64,000 bases of DNA, taken from the NCBI RefSeq assembly GCF_003268675.1, contig NZ_CP029378.1, positions 4,092,001 through 4,156,000 of the forward strand. The letters are read 5' to 3'. The first letter of the stretch is position 1. Each line of letters opens with the position of its first letter. The DNA is from Streptomyces bacillaris (GTDB lineage Bacteria; Actinomycetota; Actinomycetes; Streptomycetales; Streptomycetaceae). Below, in pieces: positions 25,641-34,977 of the stretch. Below the pieces are notes generated by a model that worked only from the letters and a program-made list of their open reading frames with translations, did not search any database and was not told the DNA's origin. The position numbers were made by a program, and so were the translations under genes.

Positions 25641-26867
25641 ATGGAGCACCCCGGGACCCTCGTCCTGATCATGGCCCTGGCGGTTCTCGCCCCGCTGCTC
25701 GGCTATGCGACCGGGCGGTGGCTGTCCGTTCCCGTCGTCATCTTCGAGATCGTGCTCGGCATCCTGGTCGGTCCCGATGTGCTCGGCTGGGCCCACCATG
25801 ACCAGGTCATCGACGCCCTGTCCGACCTCGGCCTCTCGATGCTGATCTTCCTCGCGGGGTACGAGATCCGGTTCGCGGAGGTCCGGGGCTCCACCCTGCG
25901 CCGGGCCGGCGGGGCCTGGATCTGCTCGTTCGCCGCCGGGCTCGGGGTGGCCCTGCTCCTCAGCGGCGCGGACCTGGCCAGGAGCCTGGTGATCGGCACC
26001 GCGCTCACCAGTACGGCCCTGGGGGCGGTGCTGCCGATCCTGCGGGACTCGGGGCGGCTGGAGGGGAGGTTCGGGTCGGTGGTGATGGCGTTCGGGTCGG
26101 TCGGCGAGTTCGGGCCGATCGTGGCGATGGCCCTGCTGTTCAGCGGGCGGAGCCCGGGGGCGGCGAGCGCGGTGCTCGCGGTGTTCGCCGTCATCACCGT
26201 GGGCGCGGTGTTCTGGGCGATGCGGCCCCGCCCCCCGTGGTTCGCCCGGATCATCGCCCTGACCCTGCACAGCAGCGGCCAGTTCGCCGTCCGCTTCGTG
26301 ATGCTGCTGCTCGCCGGGATGCTGGGCCTGGCCCATGTCTTCGGCCTGGACACCCTGCTGGGCGCGTTCGCCGCCGGGATGCTGACCCGGCTGGTCCTCC
26401 AGGGGGCGGTGCCCGAGCGCAGCGGGGAGATCCTGGGGAAGATCGAGGCCATCGGGTTCGGCTTCCTGGTCCCGTTCTTCTACGTCGTCACGGGCATCGA
26501 CTTCGATCTGGCCGCGCTCCTGGACGGTGGCCGCCCGCTGCTGCTCCTGCCGGTGTTCCTGCTGCTCTTCCTGCTGGTCCGGGGCGTGCCGGCGTACCTC
26601 CTGGCCCCGCGCGACCTGACCGGGCGCGCGTCCCGGTCCGCGCTGGCCCTGTTCTCCTCCACGTGTCTGCCGCTGGTGGTGGCGATCACCGCGATCGGCC
26701 TGGACGAGAAGGTGATCGGGGCGGGGGAGGCCGCCGCGCTGGTAGCCGCCGCGATGGTGTCGGTGCTGACGTTCCCGCTGCTGGCGTTCCGGCTGCTGCG
26801 GAAGGAGGAGGGCGGCACGGGGGCGGGGGCGCCGAGCCGGGCGGCGGAGAGCGGGGAGGCGTGGTGA
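25641..26867 (+). CDS. Cation:proton antiporter, Kef/NapA-type (CPA2)
   Basis: A 408-residue protein with 11-12 membrane helices in the CPA fold. Signature segments are the N-terminal ALAVLAPLLGYATGRWLSVP, the glycine-rich VLGILVGPDVLG, FLAGYEIRFAEVRG and FGLDTLLGAFAAGMLTRL. No RCK or TrkA-C domain is attached, unlike the pair at the left edge. It probably exchanges Na+ or K+ for protons at the plasma membrane. It starts 64 bases after the hydrolase stop on the same strand; a separate promoter is possible. The cytoplasmic tail is short and Ala/Gly-rich. Confidence 0.88.
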   Translation: MEHPGTLVLIMALAVLAPLLGYATGRWLSVPVVIFEIVLGILVGPDVLGWAHHDQVIDALSDLGLSMLIFLAGYEIRFAEVRGSTLRRAGGAWICSFAAGLGVALLLSGADLARSLVIGTALTSTALGAVLPILRDSGRLEGRFGSVVMAFGSVGEFGPIVAMALLFSGRSPGAASAVLAVFAVITVGAVFWAMRPRPPWFARIIALTLHSSGQFAVRFVMLLLAGMLGLAHVFGLDTLLGAFAAGMLTRLVLQGAVPERSGEILGKIEAIGFGFLVPFFYVVTGIDFDLAALLDGGRPLLLLPVFLLLFLLVRGVPAYLLAPRDLTGRASRSALALFSSTCLPLVVAITAIGLDEKVIGAGEAAALVAAAMVSVLTFPLLAFRLLRKEEGGTGAGAPSRAAESGEAW

Positions 26868-26929
26868 GGGGCGCGTCTGGTGAGGGGGGAGGCGTGGTGA
26901 CGGGGGGGGAGGGGGAGGGCGTACGGCGG

Positions 26930-27355
26930 TCAGGAGGCGTCCTCCGTCGGGACGCACAGCACCGGGACGGGGGACATGTGCAGCAGCTTGTGCGGGGTCG
27001 AGCCGAGGAGGGCGCCGCGCATCGGGCTCTCGCCCCAGGTGCCGACCACGATGACCCGGGCCGCGTGCCGCTCGGCCGCGTCCAGGAGGGCCTGCGCCGG
27101 GCTCTCGTCCAGCACCTCCACCTGGGCCGGGACCCCCGCCTCCTCGGCGGCCGTCAGCGCGTGCTCCAGGCCGGCGCGGCCGGCCTGCCGGATCGCGTCG
27201 TAGTGGCTGCGGTACTCCGCGCCGTCGCGCAGACCCGGGGCGGCGGCGCCGTAGACGAGGACCAGCTCCTCGCCGTACGCGGCCGCCACCTCGATCGCGA
27301 TGCGCAGGGCGCGGGCGGCGCCGGGGGACTCGTCGTAGCCGAGGACGACCGACAT
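26930..27355 (-). CDS. Universal stress protein (UspA family)
   Basis: A 141-residue single-domain Usp with the ATP-binding signature GTWGESPMRGALLGST (G-2x-G-9x-G-S/T) and N-terminal VVLGYDESPGAARAL. It binds ATP and is thought to modulate partner proteins under stress. The upstream APC permease gene ends one base before its ATG, so the two are translated from one mRNA. This suggests the Usp regulates that transporter, as is known for other Usp-transporter pairs. Confidence 0.93.
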   Translation of the reverse strand: MSVVLGYDESPGAARALRIAIEVAAAYGEELVLVYGAAAPGLRDGAEYRSHYDAIRQAGRAGLEHALTAAEEAGVPAQVEVLDESPAQALLDAAERHAARVIVVGTWGESPMRGALLGSTPHKLLHMSPVPVLCVPTEDAS

Positions 27356-27356
27356 C

Positions 27357-28895
27357 TCAGCGCTCCTTCCGGTCGGCGGGCTTCGCGGTCGTGGCGTGCA
27401 CCAGCTCCGGGTCGGCGACCCCCGGCCGCTCCTGCCAGAACACCGCGTCCCGCAGCCGCCACACCACCATGAGGATCACGCCGACGAGGGAGATCACGAT
27501 GCCGATGACCAGCGGCGGGCCGAGGCCGAACCAGGAGGTGCCGCTGTAGGAGTTGGCCGGGTCGGACATGTCCATCACCGACCGCACCAGCAGCCAGGCC
27601 AGCAGCCCGGCACCGACCACCGGGCCCAGCCCGATGAGGACGAAGTTCCGCACGCTCTCGGTGAGATGGCGCCGGTAGTAGACGGCGCAGGCCACGCCGG
27701 TGAGCGCGTAGTAGAAGGCGATCAGGAGGGAGAGCGCGGTGAGGGAGTCGAAGAGGGCGGTGGTGGAGATCTGGTTGACCACCAGGTACCAGGCGATGGC
27801 GATCGCGGCGACCCACCACGTACTGACGTCAGGGGTACGGAACCGGGGGCTGATGTGACCGAAGTGCTGCGGCAGCGCCCGGCGCCGGGCCATCGACAGG
27901 GCGGTCCGGGAGGCAGGGATGATCGTGGTCTGGGTGGAGGCGATCGCGGAGGTGGCGACGGCCAGCAGCAGGATCCAGTCCCAGCCGCCCAGTACGTCCC
28001 CGGCGAGCTGCGCGAAGATGAACTCCTCCTCCTCGGCGTTCTCGGCCAGGAACGCCGTGCCCGCGAAGGCGACCACGGCCACGGCCACGGACAGATAGGT
28101 CACCAGGAGCACCACCGTGGACCAGAGCCCCGCCTTGCCCGGCGCGCTCGCCGAGTTCTCGGTCTCCTCGGTGAGGTTGACCGCCGACTCCCAGCCCCAG
28201 TAGATGAACACCCCGAGCAGCAGCCCGCCGGTCAGCGCGGCCCCACCGGCACCGAACGGGTCCAGCCAGCTCAGGGACGGCTCGATGGAGTCGAAGCCGG
28301 TGGTGCCCGCGTACACCCGGTAGAGCGCCACCACGACGAAGACCAGCAGGAACGCCACCTGCGCCAGGATCAGCGCGTTCTGCACCTTGGCCGACAGCTC
28401 GGTGCCGATCACGCAGAGCCCGGTCATCACGATGATCAGCAGCACGGTGAGCAGCTGCCGTACGAAGTCGTTGGCGACCCAGCTGTCCAGACCGACCGCC
28501 AGCAGGGTGAAGCTCACCGCCACATCGGCCAGCGAACCGACCACCAGCACCCCGGTCATGGTGATCGCCCAGCCGCCGAGCCACCCCGCCCACGGGCCCA
28601 TCGCCCGGGTCACCCAGGAGAAGGTCGTGCCGCAGTCCTGGTCGACCTTGTTGAGGTAGTAGAAGGCCGAGGCGATCAGCAGCATCGGGACGAAGGAGGC
28701 GAACATGACGCCCGGGGCGTAGATCCCCACCAGGGCCACGATGGGGCCGATCACGGCGGCCAGGGAGTAGGCGGGGGAGGTCGCGTTGAGGCCGATGACC
28801 AGAGCGTCGACGAACCCGATGGCGTTGGGCTTCAGGCCGACCGCCGAGCCGCCCTGCCGCCCGCCCTCCCCGTCCTGCACAGCGTCGTGGGACAT
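27357..28895 (-). CDS. APC-family amino acid/polyamine permease
   Basis: A 512-residue protein with about 12-13 membrane helices. The APC-typical first helix is GFVDALVIGLNATSPAYSLAAVIGPIVALVG, and the pattern WVTRAMGPWAGWLGGW follows helix 2. It likely imports an amino acid or polyamine with protons or sodium. The C-terminus is cytoplasmic and short. ATG 28895 has GAGGAACC upstream; the open frame to 28937 is not needed. It is the first gene of a two-gene operon with the universal stress protein. Confidence 0.92.
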   Translation of the reverse strand: MSHDAVQDGEGGRQGGSAVGLKPNAIGFVDALVIGLNATSPAYSLAAVIGPIVALVGIYAPGVMFASFVPMLLIASAFYYLNKVDQDCGTTFSWVTRAMGPWAGWLGGWAITMTGVLVVGSLADVAVSFTLLAVGLDSWVANDFVRQLLTVLLIIVMTGLCVIGTELSAKVQNALILAQVAFLLVFVVVALYRVYAGTTGFDSIEPSLSWLDPFGAGGAALTGGLLLGVFIYWGWESAVNLTEETENSASAPGKAGLWSTVVLLVTYLSVAVAVVAFAGTAFLAENAEEEEFIFAQLAGDVLGGWDWILLLAVATSAIASTQTTIIPASRTALSMARRRALPQHFGHISPRFRTPDVSTWWVAAIAIAWYLVVNQISTTALFDSLTALSLLIAFYYALTGVACAVYYRRHLTESVRNFVLIGLGPVVGAGLLAWLLVRSVMDMSDPANSYSGTSWFGLGPPLVIGIVISLVGVILMVVWRLRDAVFWQERPGVADPELVHATTAKPADRKER

Positions 28896-29064
28896 GGTTC
28901 CTCGATCCGGCCGGGTTCGCCGCAGGGGGCGGCGCATGATCCGGACCTCATCGTAGGAACACCTTCAGAAGAGCGCATTCCGGGCGGAAAGCCCCCAGGG
29001 GTGAGGGTCACCCGATCGGCCAGCTCCTCTGCGAAGGCCGAGGCCGGGGCGCAGGGTGGAGTCC

Positions 29065-29835
29065 ATGTGGTCCCGCCGAATCGTCCTGGGCGCCCTGCTG
29101 CTGCCCCTGGTCCTCCTGGTCTTCCGGGACGGCCCGGCGCTCCACGAGCAGCACCGGGAGCTGGCCACCGGACCCCGGCCGCCGCGCGGGCTCCCGCAGC
29201 CCGCCGTCGTCAGCCGCCAGGAGTGGCATGCGGACGAAGGGCTGGTCCGGGAGAAGCCGCAGTACACGGGAGCGGCGGAGGCGGTCTTCGTCCACCACAC
29301 CGGCAACCCCAACGACTACGACTGCGCGGACGCCCCCGAGCTGATCCGGTCCGTCCAGAGCGACCACGTCGAGAAGGACGGCTGGGACGACATCGGCTAC
29401 AACTTCCTCGTCGACCGCTGCGGCACCATCTACGAGGGCCGGGCGGGCGGTGTGGGGCGGTCGGTGCTCGGCGCCCACACCAAGGGGTTCAACGCGGACA
29501 CCGTCGGCATCGCGGCCATCGGCAATTTCGGGGCGGGCGCCGAGGTGCCGGAGCCGATGATGGACGCCCTGGTCGAGCTGGCCGCCTGGAAGCTGCGGCC
29601 CGGCGTCGATCCGCTCGCCACCGTCGAGCTGGTCTCCACCAACGCCGAGAGCCGCTTCGACGAGGGCCAGGTGGCCCGGCTGAACGTCATCTCGGGCCAC
29701 CGCGACAGCTTCGAGACCCGCTGCCCGGGCGATGCGCTGTACGGGCTGCTGCCGGAGCTGCGCGAGCGGGTGGCCCGGATGCGCGACTCCACCCCGGGCA
29801 ACGCGGCGAACTCCCGGCTTCGCCCGTACTTCTGA
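29065..29835 (+). CDS. Secreted PGRP-type N-acetylmuramoyl-L-alanine amidase
   Basis: A 256-residue protein. An N-terminal hydrophobic signal/anchor (RRIVLGALLLPLVLLVF) precedes a peptidoglycan-recognition/amidase_2 domain at about 55-230. Zinc ligands fit FVHHTGN (first His), ISGHRD (second His) and the nearby Cys in TRCPG; IGYNFLVDRCGTIYEGR is the family core. It should cleave the lactyl-amide bond of peptidoglycan outside the membrane. ATG 29065 follows GGGTGGAG; GTG 29056 is an in-frame alternative. It is shorter than the streptomycete amidases with repeats or binding modules. Confidence 0.92.
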   Translation: MWSRRIVLGALLLPLVLLVFRDGPALHEQHRELATGPRPPRGLPQPAVVSRQEWHADEGLVREKPQYTGAAEAVFVHHTGNPNDYDCADAPELIRSVQSDHVEKDGWDDIGYNFLVDRCGTIYEGRAGGVGRSVLGAHTKGFNADTVGIAAIGNFGAGAEVPEPMMDALVELAAWKLRPGVDPLATVELVSTNAESRFDEGQVARLNVISGHRDSFETRCPGDALYGLLPELRERVARMRDSTPGNAANSRLRPYF

Positions 29836-29852
29836 GGGCCGCCCAGGCCCGG

Positions 29853-30218
29853 TTACCGCGCCACGAACTGGGTCAGTATCGCCTGCACCTCGTAGATGTC
29901 GACGCCCTTGGTGAACGTCTTCTGGAGCGGGGTCGAGCTGCCCGAGATCCAGATCTTCAGCTCCGCGTCCAGGTCGAACGTCCCGGCCGTCTCCACCGCG
30001 AAGTGCGTGATGCTGCGGTACGGCACGGAGTGGTACTCGGTCTTCTTGCCGGTGATGCCCTGCTTGTCGACGAGGATCAGCCGACGGTCGGTGAACAGGA
30101 TCGTGTCGCGGATCAGCAGGAACGCGGCGTGCACCTGCTCGCCCTGGCCGAGGAGCCGCTCGTAGTCCTGCTGGGCGGTGGCCGGGTCGATGGTGTGCGC
30201 GTTGCCGAACAGTGCCAT
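29853..30218 (-). CDS. Bacterial PH-domain protein
   Basis: A 121-residue soluble protein fitting the bPH domain: DTILFTDRRLILVDKQGITGKKTEYHSVPYRSITHFAVETAG, then strand-rich LDAELKIWISG and a C-terminal helix DIYEVQAILTQFVAR. Such domains form oligomeric rings; their ligands are unknown. ATG 30218 is the first sensible start; the long frame upstream crosses the ModB-ModC gene in another register. It is convergent with the amidase gene (17 bases apart) and 113 bases after modBC on the same strand, and may be independently expressed. Confidence 0.88.
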   Translation of the reverse strand: MALFGNAHTIDPATAQQDYERLLGQGEQVHAAFLLIRDTILFTDRRLILVDKQGITGKKTEYHSVPYRSITHFAVETAGTFDLDAELKIWISGSSTPLQKTFTKGVDIYEVQAILTQFVAR

Positions 30219-30331
30219 GGATGCCCCGTCTCTCGGATCTGTCGCACATGAGTACGCGTACGGCAGTTGTCTGGTTCCCGAGTCCTGGTTCCCGCTGGGC
30301 CCCGCGCCATGCTTTCGGGGGACAGGGCGGG

Positions 30332-32335
30332 TCAGAGCGGGACCACCGTCACCTCGGTCGCCTTCACGCCCGTCCAGACCTCCGTGCCGTCCGCGATGCG
30401 CAGGTCGGCCGCCGCCTGCGGGGTGATCTCCGCGACCAGGTCCGGCGCCCGGTCGGAGGTGATGAGGAGGCGGAGGCGGCTGCCGCCCGAGGCGATCTCG
30501 CGGACCGTGCCGGGCCAGACGTTGCGGGGGGAGCCGGTGGGCTTCTCGCGGTGTACCGAGACGGCTTCGGGGGCGATGACCGCGAGGGCCTCCGTGCCCG
30601 GGGCGAGGGGCTCGGCGACCACGAGCCGGCCGCCGCCCGCCAGGTCCAGGCCGTCGGCGGTGGCCGTGCCGGGCCAGGCGTTGCGGCCGAGCATGCGGGC
30701 CACCCAGGGGGAGCGCGGGTGGCGGGTCACCTCGGCGGGCGGCTCGTCCTGGAGGACCCGGCCGTCGTCCAGGACCAGGACCCGGTCGGCCAGCGAGACC
30801 GCCTCGACCGGGTCGTGCGTGACGATCAGGCAGACCCCGCCGAAGTCCGCGAGGTGGCGGCGCAGGGTGTGGCGGACATGGGCCCGGGTGGTCTGGTCGA
30901 GGGCGGCGAGCGGTTCGTCCAGCAGCAGCAGGCGCGGGCGGGCGGCCAGCGCACGGGCCAGGGCGACCCGCTGGGCCTGGCCCCCGGAGAGCTGGCCGGG
31001 CCTGCGGTGGGCCAGGTGGCCGACGCCGAGCCGGTCCAGCCAGGCCTGCGCCTCGCGCCGGGCCTCCGAACGGGGGACGCCATGGGCGCGGAGCCCGTAC
31101 GCCGTGTTGGACAGGGCGCTCAGGTGCGGGAAGAGCGCCCCGTCCTGGGGGACCCAGGCGACCCCCCGGCGGTGCGGAGGGAGGGCGGTGACGTCGCTGT
31201 CGCCCAGGCGCAGTGCGGCGTGGGCGCGGGGGGTGAGGCCGAGGAGGGCACGCAGGAGGGTGGTCTTGCCCGCGCCGTTGGGGCCGACGACCGCGATGGT
31301 GGTGCCGGGGTCGGCGGCCAGGGTGAGCCGGGTGAAACCGGTGACGTCGGCGTGCAGGGGCCAGCGCTCCCGGGGGGCCTTCTCCAGGACGTGGCCGGGT
31401 GCCTTGCCGAGGGCGTCCCGGGCGGCCTCGTCCCGTACGTACGCGGCTGGTTCCGGCAGGGCGTCCGGTGCGGCGGCGGACGTCGGCTCCTCCGGGCGGG
31501 GGGCGGACCGCGCGCGCTGGTGGTCGCCGGGGGTGCCCGTCCACCGGCCGCGCAGCGCGATGAGCACGACCATGGCGATGGCCAGGAGCAGCAGCGAGAC
31601 CGAGGTGGCGGCCTCCGGCGACTCCTGGAGCAGCAGATAGACCTGGAGCGGCAGGGTCTGCGTGGTGCCGGGGAGGTTCCCGGCGAAGGTGATGGTGGCG
31701 CCGAACTCCCCGAGCGCCCGCGCCCAGGTGAGGGCCGCCCCGGCGATCAGCCCGGGGGCCACCATCGGGAGGGTCACGGTGAGGAACACCCGCACCGGCG
31801 AGGCTCCCAGCGAAGCGGCCGTCTCCTCGTACCGGGGGCGCAGACCACCGAGCGCGCCCTCCAGCGAGATGACCAGGAACGGCATCGCGACGAACGTCGC
31901 CGCCAGCACCGCCCCCGAGGTGTGGAAGGGCAGCGTGATCCCGAACGTGTCCTCCAGCCACGGCCCGAGCAGACCGCGCCGCCCGAACGCCAGCAGCAGC
32001 GCCACCCCGCCGACCGTGGGCGGCAGCACCATCGGCAGCAGCACCAGCGAGCGCACGAACGCCTTGCCGGGGAACGGCACCCGGGCCAGCAGCCAGGCCA
32101 GCGGCACCCCGAAGAGCAGCGAGAGGCCGAGCGACCAGAGCGAGACGAGGAGGGAGAGGCGGAGCGCCTGGGTGGTCGGCTCGGCGGTGAGGTGCGCGCC
32201 GAGGTCGCCCCAGGAGGTACGGGCCAGGATGCCGACGAGCGGCAGCATCAGGAACGCCACGGCCAGCAGCGCGGGCACCGTCAGCAGGAGCGGGGCGCGG
32301 ACCCCGGGCGTACGGCGGAGTGCCGGTCGTTTCAT
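30332..32335 (-). CDS. Molybdate ABC transporter, fused permease (ModB) and ATPase (ModC)
   Basis: A 667-residue fusion. Residues 1-265 are a five- to six-helix permease with the EAA loop YEETAASLGASPVRVFLTVTLP. After a Pro/Ala linker, an ATPase occupies about 330-545: GPNGAGKTTLL (Walker A), LSGGQAQRVALARAL (signature), LLLLDEPLAALD (Walker B) and VTHDP (His switch). The C-terminal 100 residues form a TOBE-type molybdate-binding domain (NVWPGTVREIASGGSRLRLLI). Separate modB and modC genes are the usual form; the fusion fixes 1:1 stoichiometry. It follows modA. Confidence 0.93.
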   Translation of the reverse strand: MKRPALRRTPGVRAPLLLTVPALLAVAFLMLPLVGILARTSWGDLGAHLTAEPTTQALRLSLLVSLWSLGLSLLFGVPLAWLLARVPFPGKAFVRSLVLLPMVLPPTVGGVALLLAFGRRGLLGPWLEDTFGITLPFHTSGAVLAATFVAMPFLVISLEGALGGLRPRYEETAASLGASPVRVFLTVTLPMVAPGLIAGAALTWARALGEFGATITFAGNLPGTTQTLPLQVYLLLQESPEAATSVSLLLLAIAMVVLIALRGRWTGTPGDHQRARSAPRPEEPTSAAAPDALPEPAAYVRDEAARDALGKAPGHVLEKAPRERWPLHADVTGFTRLTLAADPGTTIAVVGPNGAGKTTLLRALLGLTPRAHAALRLGDSDVTALPPHRRGVAWVPQDGALFPHLSALSNTAYGLRAHGVPRSEARREAQAWLDRLGVGHLAHRRPGQLSGGQAQRVALARALAARPRLLLLDEPLAALDQTTRAHVRHTLRRHLADFGGVCLIVTHDPVEAVSLADRVLVLDDGRVLQDEPPAEVTRHPRSPWVARMLGRNAWPGTATADGLDLAGGGRLVVAEPLAPGTEALAVIAPEAVSVHREKPTGSPRNVWPGTVREIASGGSRLRLLITSDRAPDLVAEITPQAAADLRIADGTEVWTGVKATEVTVVPL

Positions 32336-32479
32336 GGTGACCTCGTGGGGCGGCTGGAGGTGCGGGTGCCCGGCAGGCCCGTCGGACGGTACGGGCCTGC
32401 CGGGACGTGGGGCGGTGCGGTTACGGGGCCGCCGGGCCGGGGTGCGGCCCGAGGCGCGGCGGTCGGCCCGGAGCGCAGG

Positions 32480-33301
32480 TTACGGCTGCTGGAAGCCCGC
32501 GCCCTGGAGGATCTTCTGCGCGGCGGGCGTGGAGAGCCAGGCGACGAACGCGGCGGCGGCCTCGCTGTGCTTGGACGCCTTCAGCGTGGCGGCCGGGTAG
32601 GAGGCGACGGCGTTCTCCGCGTCCGGGATGTCGATCGCGTCGACCTCGTCGGGGGCGGTCTCGGCGTCCGTCTTGTAGACGAGCCCCGCGTCCGCCTCGC
32701 CCAGCTCGACCTTGCTGAGGACCGCGCGGACGTTGGGCTCCTGGGAGACCGGCTTCACCTCGATCTTCTGTGCGTCGAGGATCTGCTTGCTGTAGCGGCC
32801 CACCGGCACCTCGGGGGCGGCCAGGACCACCTTGAGCTTGGTGTCGGCCAGGTCCTTGAGGCTGCCGACCTTCTCCGGGTTGCCCTCACCGACGGCGATG
32901 ACCAGGCGGTTCTTGGCGATGACGGTCGGGGTGCCGGTCTCGGCGGAGAGGCCGTCCATCGTCTTGGTGTCGGCGGTGACCAGGGCGTCGGCGGGGGCGC
33001 CCTGCTTGACCTGGGCGGCCAGCTCCTGGGAGCCCGCGAAGGAGAACTTCACCTTCGTGCCCGGGTTCTCCTTCTCGTACGCCGCTCCCGCCTCCTTGAA
33101 GACGTCGGTCAGCGAGGCGGCGGCCAGCACGGTCAGCTCGGCGGCCGGGGCGCCGGAGGCGGGCGCGGAGTCGGAGGGCTTGGCGCTGGAGGCGCTGTCC
33201 TTCTCCGTGCCGGATCCGTCGTTGCCGCAGGCGGCGAGCGGGACGAGGAGGGCGGCCGTCAGGACGGCGGCGGTACGGCGGCGGGTGAGTAGGAGGGACA
33301 T
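32480..33301 (-). CDS. modA: Molybdate-binding lipoprotein ModA
   Basis: A 273-residue periplasm-equivalent binding protein with a lipobox (LVPLAAC, Cys near residue 25). The ModA fold begins at AELTVLAAASLTDVFKEAGAAYEKENPGTKV; the Ser in AAASLTD and FAGSQELAAQV bind molybdate or tungstate. The C-terminal helix is AAFVAWLSTPAAQKILQGAGF. The start at ATG 33301 has AAGGAG 11 bases upstream. It captures the oxyanion outside the membrane and hands it to the fused ModB-ModC. Transcribed after the ModE-like gene. Confidence 0.95.
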   Translation of the reverse strand: MSLLLTRRRTAAVLTAALLVPLAACGNDGSGTEKDSASSAKPSDSAPASGAPAAELTVLAAASLTDVFKEAGAAYEKENPGTKVKFSFAGSQELAAQVKQGAPADALVTADTKTMDGLSAETGTPTVIAKNRLVIAVGEGNPEKVGSLKDLADTKLKVVLAAPEVPVGRYSKQILDAQKIEVKPVSQEPNVRAVLSKVELGEADAGLVYKTDAETAPDEVDAIDIPDAENAVASYPAATLKASKHSEAAAAFVAWLSTPAAQKILQGAGFQQP

Positions 33302-33518
33302 GAGGGCGGGGCTCCTTGGCTGCGAGCCCGGTCGGCGGGGTGCCGTCCGGGCAGGGACGAGTTCGCGCGGGGCGCGTGGGCGTGTGGGGGGCGTACGAGA
33401 GGTGGTCCGGTGGTGCGGGACCTGCGGGCCCACGGCAGGACGTACGGGCGTACGGGCCTGCGGGCAGCGCTCGGCAGCAGACCCGGTCCCGGCGGTGGGG
33501 GCGGCCGGGCGCAAGGGC

Positions 33519-33914
33519 TCAGGTGCGGTCGATGTGCACGCTGGTCGACTTCACCCGGGCGGTCGCCTGCATGCCGACCTCCAGGCCCAGCTCCTCGACC
33601 GCCTCCCGGGTCAGGAGGGAGACGAGCCGGTGCGGGCCCGCCTGGATCTCGACCTGGGCCGCGACATCGCCGAGCTTCACCGCGGTGACGATGCCCGGGA
33701 AGGCGTTGCGCGCCGAGGTGTACGGGGTCTCCTCCTCGCCCGCGGCGCCCTGGCCGACCTCGATCGAGAAGGCGGCCAGCGCACGACCGTCGATCAGCCG
33801 TCGGCCGGTCTCGTCGCGATGGGTCGCGACCCGGCCGGCGTCCGCCCAGCGTCGGGCGGTGTCGGGGCTGACGCCGAGAAGTCGTGCTGCCTGACCGATT
33901 GTGTAGGACTGCAT
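33519..33914 (-). CDS. Helix-turn-helix/TOBE molybdenum-responsive regulator (ModE-like)
   Basis: A 131-residue protein combining a MerR/excisionase-type HTH at residues 1-50 (YTIGQAARLLGVSPDTARRWADAGRVATHRDETGRRLIDG) with a single TOBE/MOP domain at 65-131 (SARNAFPGIVTAVKLGDVAAQVEIQAGPHRLVSLLTREAVEELGLEVGMQATARVKSTSVHI). MOP domains bind molybdate, so the protein is a likely Mo sensor for the adjacent modA-modBC genes. ATG 33914 starts at the HTH; the longer frame to 33971 has no domain content. This HTH-MOP form replaces classical ModE in many actinobacteria. Confidence 0.88.
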   Translation of the reverse strand: MQSYTIGQAARLLGVSPDTARRWADAGRVATHRDETGRRLIDGRALAAFSIEVGQGAAGEEETPYTSARNAFPGIVTAVKLGDVAAQVEIQAGPHRLVSLLTREAVEELGLEVGMQATARVKSTSVHIDRT

Positions 33915-34001
33915 GTACGACACGCTAGGCCAACTGGGCTCGCATTTGTCACCCTTGAGGCGATTATCCATGGCAGATGAGAGGTTCTCGGAGGATCGTA
34001 C

Positions 34002-34034
34002 GGAGCCCCCGGATCGGGGTGGTCCGGGGGCTCC
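34002..34034 (-). terminator. Hairpin terminator of the VOC gene
   Basis: GGAGCCCCCGGA (34002-34013) pairs with TCCGGGGGCTCC (34023-34034) around a 9-base loop, 18 bases past the minus-strand VOC stop codon at 34053. Confidence 0.8.
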
Positions 34035-34052
34035 TGGGGGCCGTGGCGGGGG

Positions 34053-34853
34053 TCAGGCGGCCGGGCTCGTCGCCGGCATCTCGCCTTCCGTCTTCGTCAC
34101 GTCGATCACGGAGAACGTCGCGCCCTGCGGGTCGGAGAGCGCCGCGAACCGGCCGAAGGGGCTGTCCATCGGCCCGTACCGCAGCGCGCCGCCCCGCTCG
34201 GTCGTCTTCGCCACGGCCGCGTCGCAGTCCGGGACGGTGAAGTACACGTTCAGGAACGCGGGCATCTCGGGCGGGAAGTCGTCGCCCATCGCCATCCGGC
34301 CGAGCACGGTCTGCCCCTGGACGTCGTACATGGTGAAGTCCATCGACTCGTCGTCGAACTTCCGTACCGTGTAGCCGAAGACGGCGGGGAAGAACGTGTC
34401 CGCGGCCTTGGGGTCCCGGGTGAAGACCTCGCCCCAGCAGTAGCCGCCGGGTGAGCCCATCTCCGTCTCGAACCCCTCATGCACGTCTGCCTGCCAGACG
34501 CCGAAGACCGCGCCGCCGGGGTCGCGGGCCAGCAGCATCGTGCCGAACTCGCCCACCTGCATGGGCTCCATCAGCACCTCGCCGCCGTTGGCGCGGATCT
34601 TCTCGCCGGTGGCGGCGGCATCCGGCGAGGCCAGATACAGGCACCACGCGGACGGGGCGTCGGTGCCCGGCATGGGCGGGACCACGGCGGCCGCCGCCTT
34701 GCCGTTCGCGTACGCCGTCGTGTAGTCACCGAACTCCGACGAACTCTCGCCGAACGTCCAGCCGAGCACATCACCGTAGAAGCTCTTGGCGCCCTCCAGG
34801 TCGGCGAACATGGCGTCCGCCCAACACGGGGTGCCTTCGGGTTGTACAGCCAT
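34053..34853 (-). CDS. Two-domain VOC (glyoxalase/dioxygenase fold) protein
   Basis: A 266-residue protein made of two VOC modules: residues 8-125 (PCWADAMFADLEGAKSFYGDVLGWTFGE...VFGVWQA) and 140-256 (GYCWGEVFTRDPKAADTFFPAVFGYTVRKFD...ATFSVIDV). Similar streptomycete proteins are annotated as glyoxalase or hydroxylase, but the metal-ligand pattern here is incomplete, so the substrate is open. ATG 34853 begins MAVQPEGTPCW. It is monocistronic with a hairpin after it, and divergent from the GNAT gene. Confidence 0.85.
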   Translation of the reverse strand: MAVQPEGTPCWADAMFADLEGAKSFYGDVLGWTFGESSSEFGDYTTAYANGKAAAAVVPPMPGTDAPSAWCLYLASPDAAATGEKIRANGGEVLMEPMQVGEFGTMLLARDPGGAVFGVWQADVHEGFETEMGSPGGYCWGEVFTRDPKAADTFFPAVFGYTVRKFDDESMDFTMYDVQGQTVLGRMAMGDDFPPEMPAFLNVYFTVPDCDAAVAKTTERGGALRYGPMDSPFGRFAALSDPQGATFSVIDVTKTEGEMPATSPAA

Positions 34854-34977
34854 GGCACTGGCCCTCTTCCGGTCCTGGACCTCTCGTGGTCCTTTGCTGC
34901 TGCTCCTTGGCCACCCCCTCTCGTCACGCTAGTCAGCGGTCCGCGTACGCGCGCGCCGGGAGAAGCCGGGCGATTTA

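Noticed and set aside
24495..26957. 820-codon minus-strand frame
   Set aside because: Antisense to the secreted hydrolase and antiporter; no recognised motifs.
27396..30251. Open frame of about 951 codons on the plus strand
   Set aside because: Shadow of the APC permease and the amidase region; sequence is His/Asp/Gly-rich and lacks any fold.
30212..33292. Open frame of about 1026 codons on the plus strand
   Set aside because: Antisense shadow of modBC and modA, whose motifs are unambiguous.
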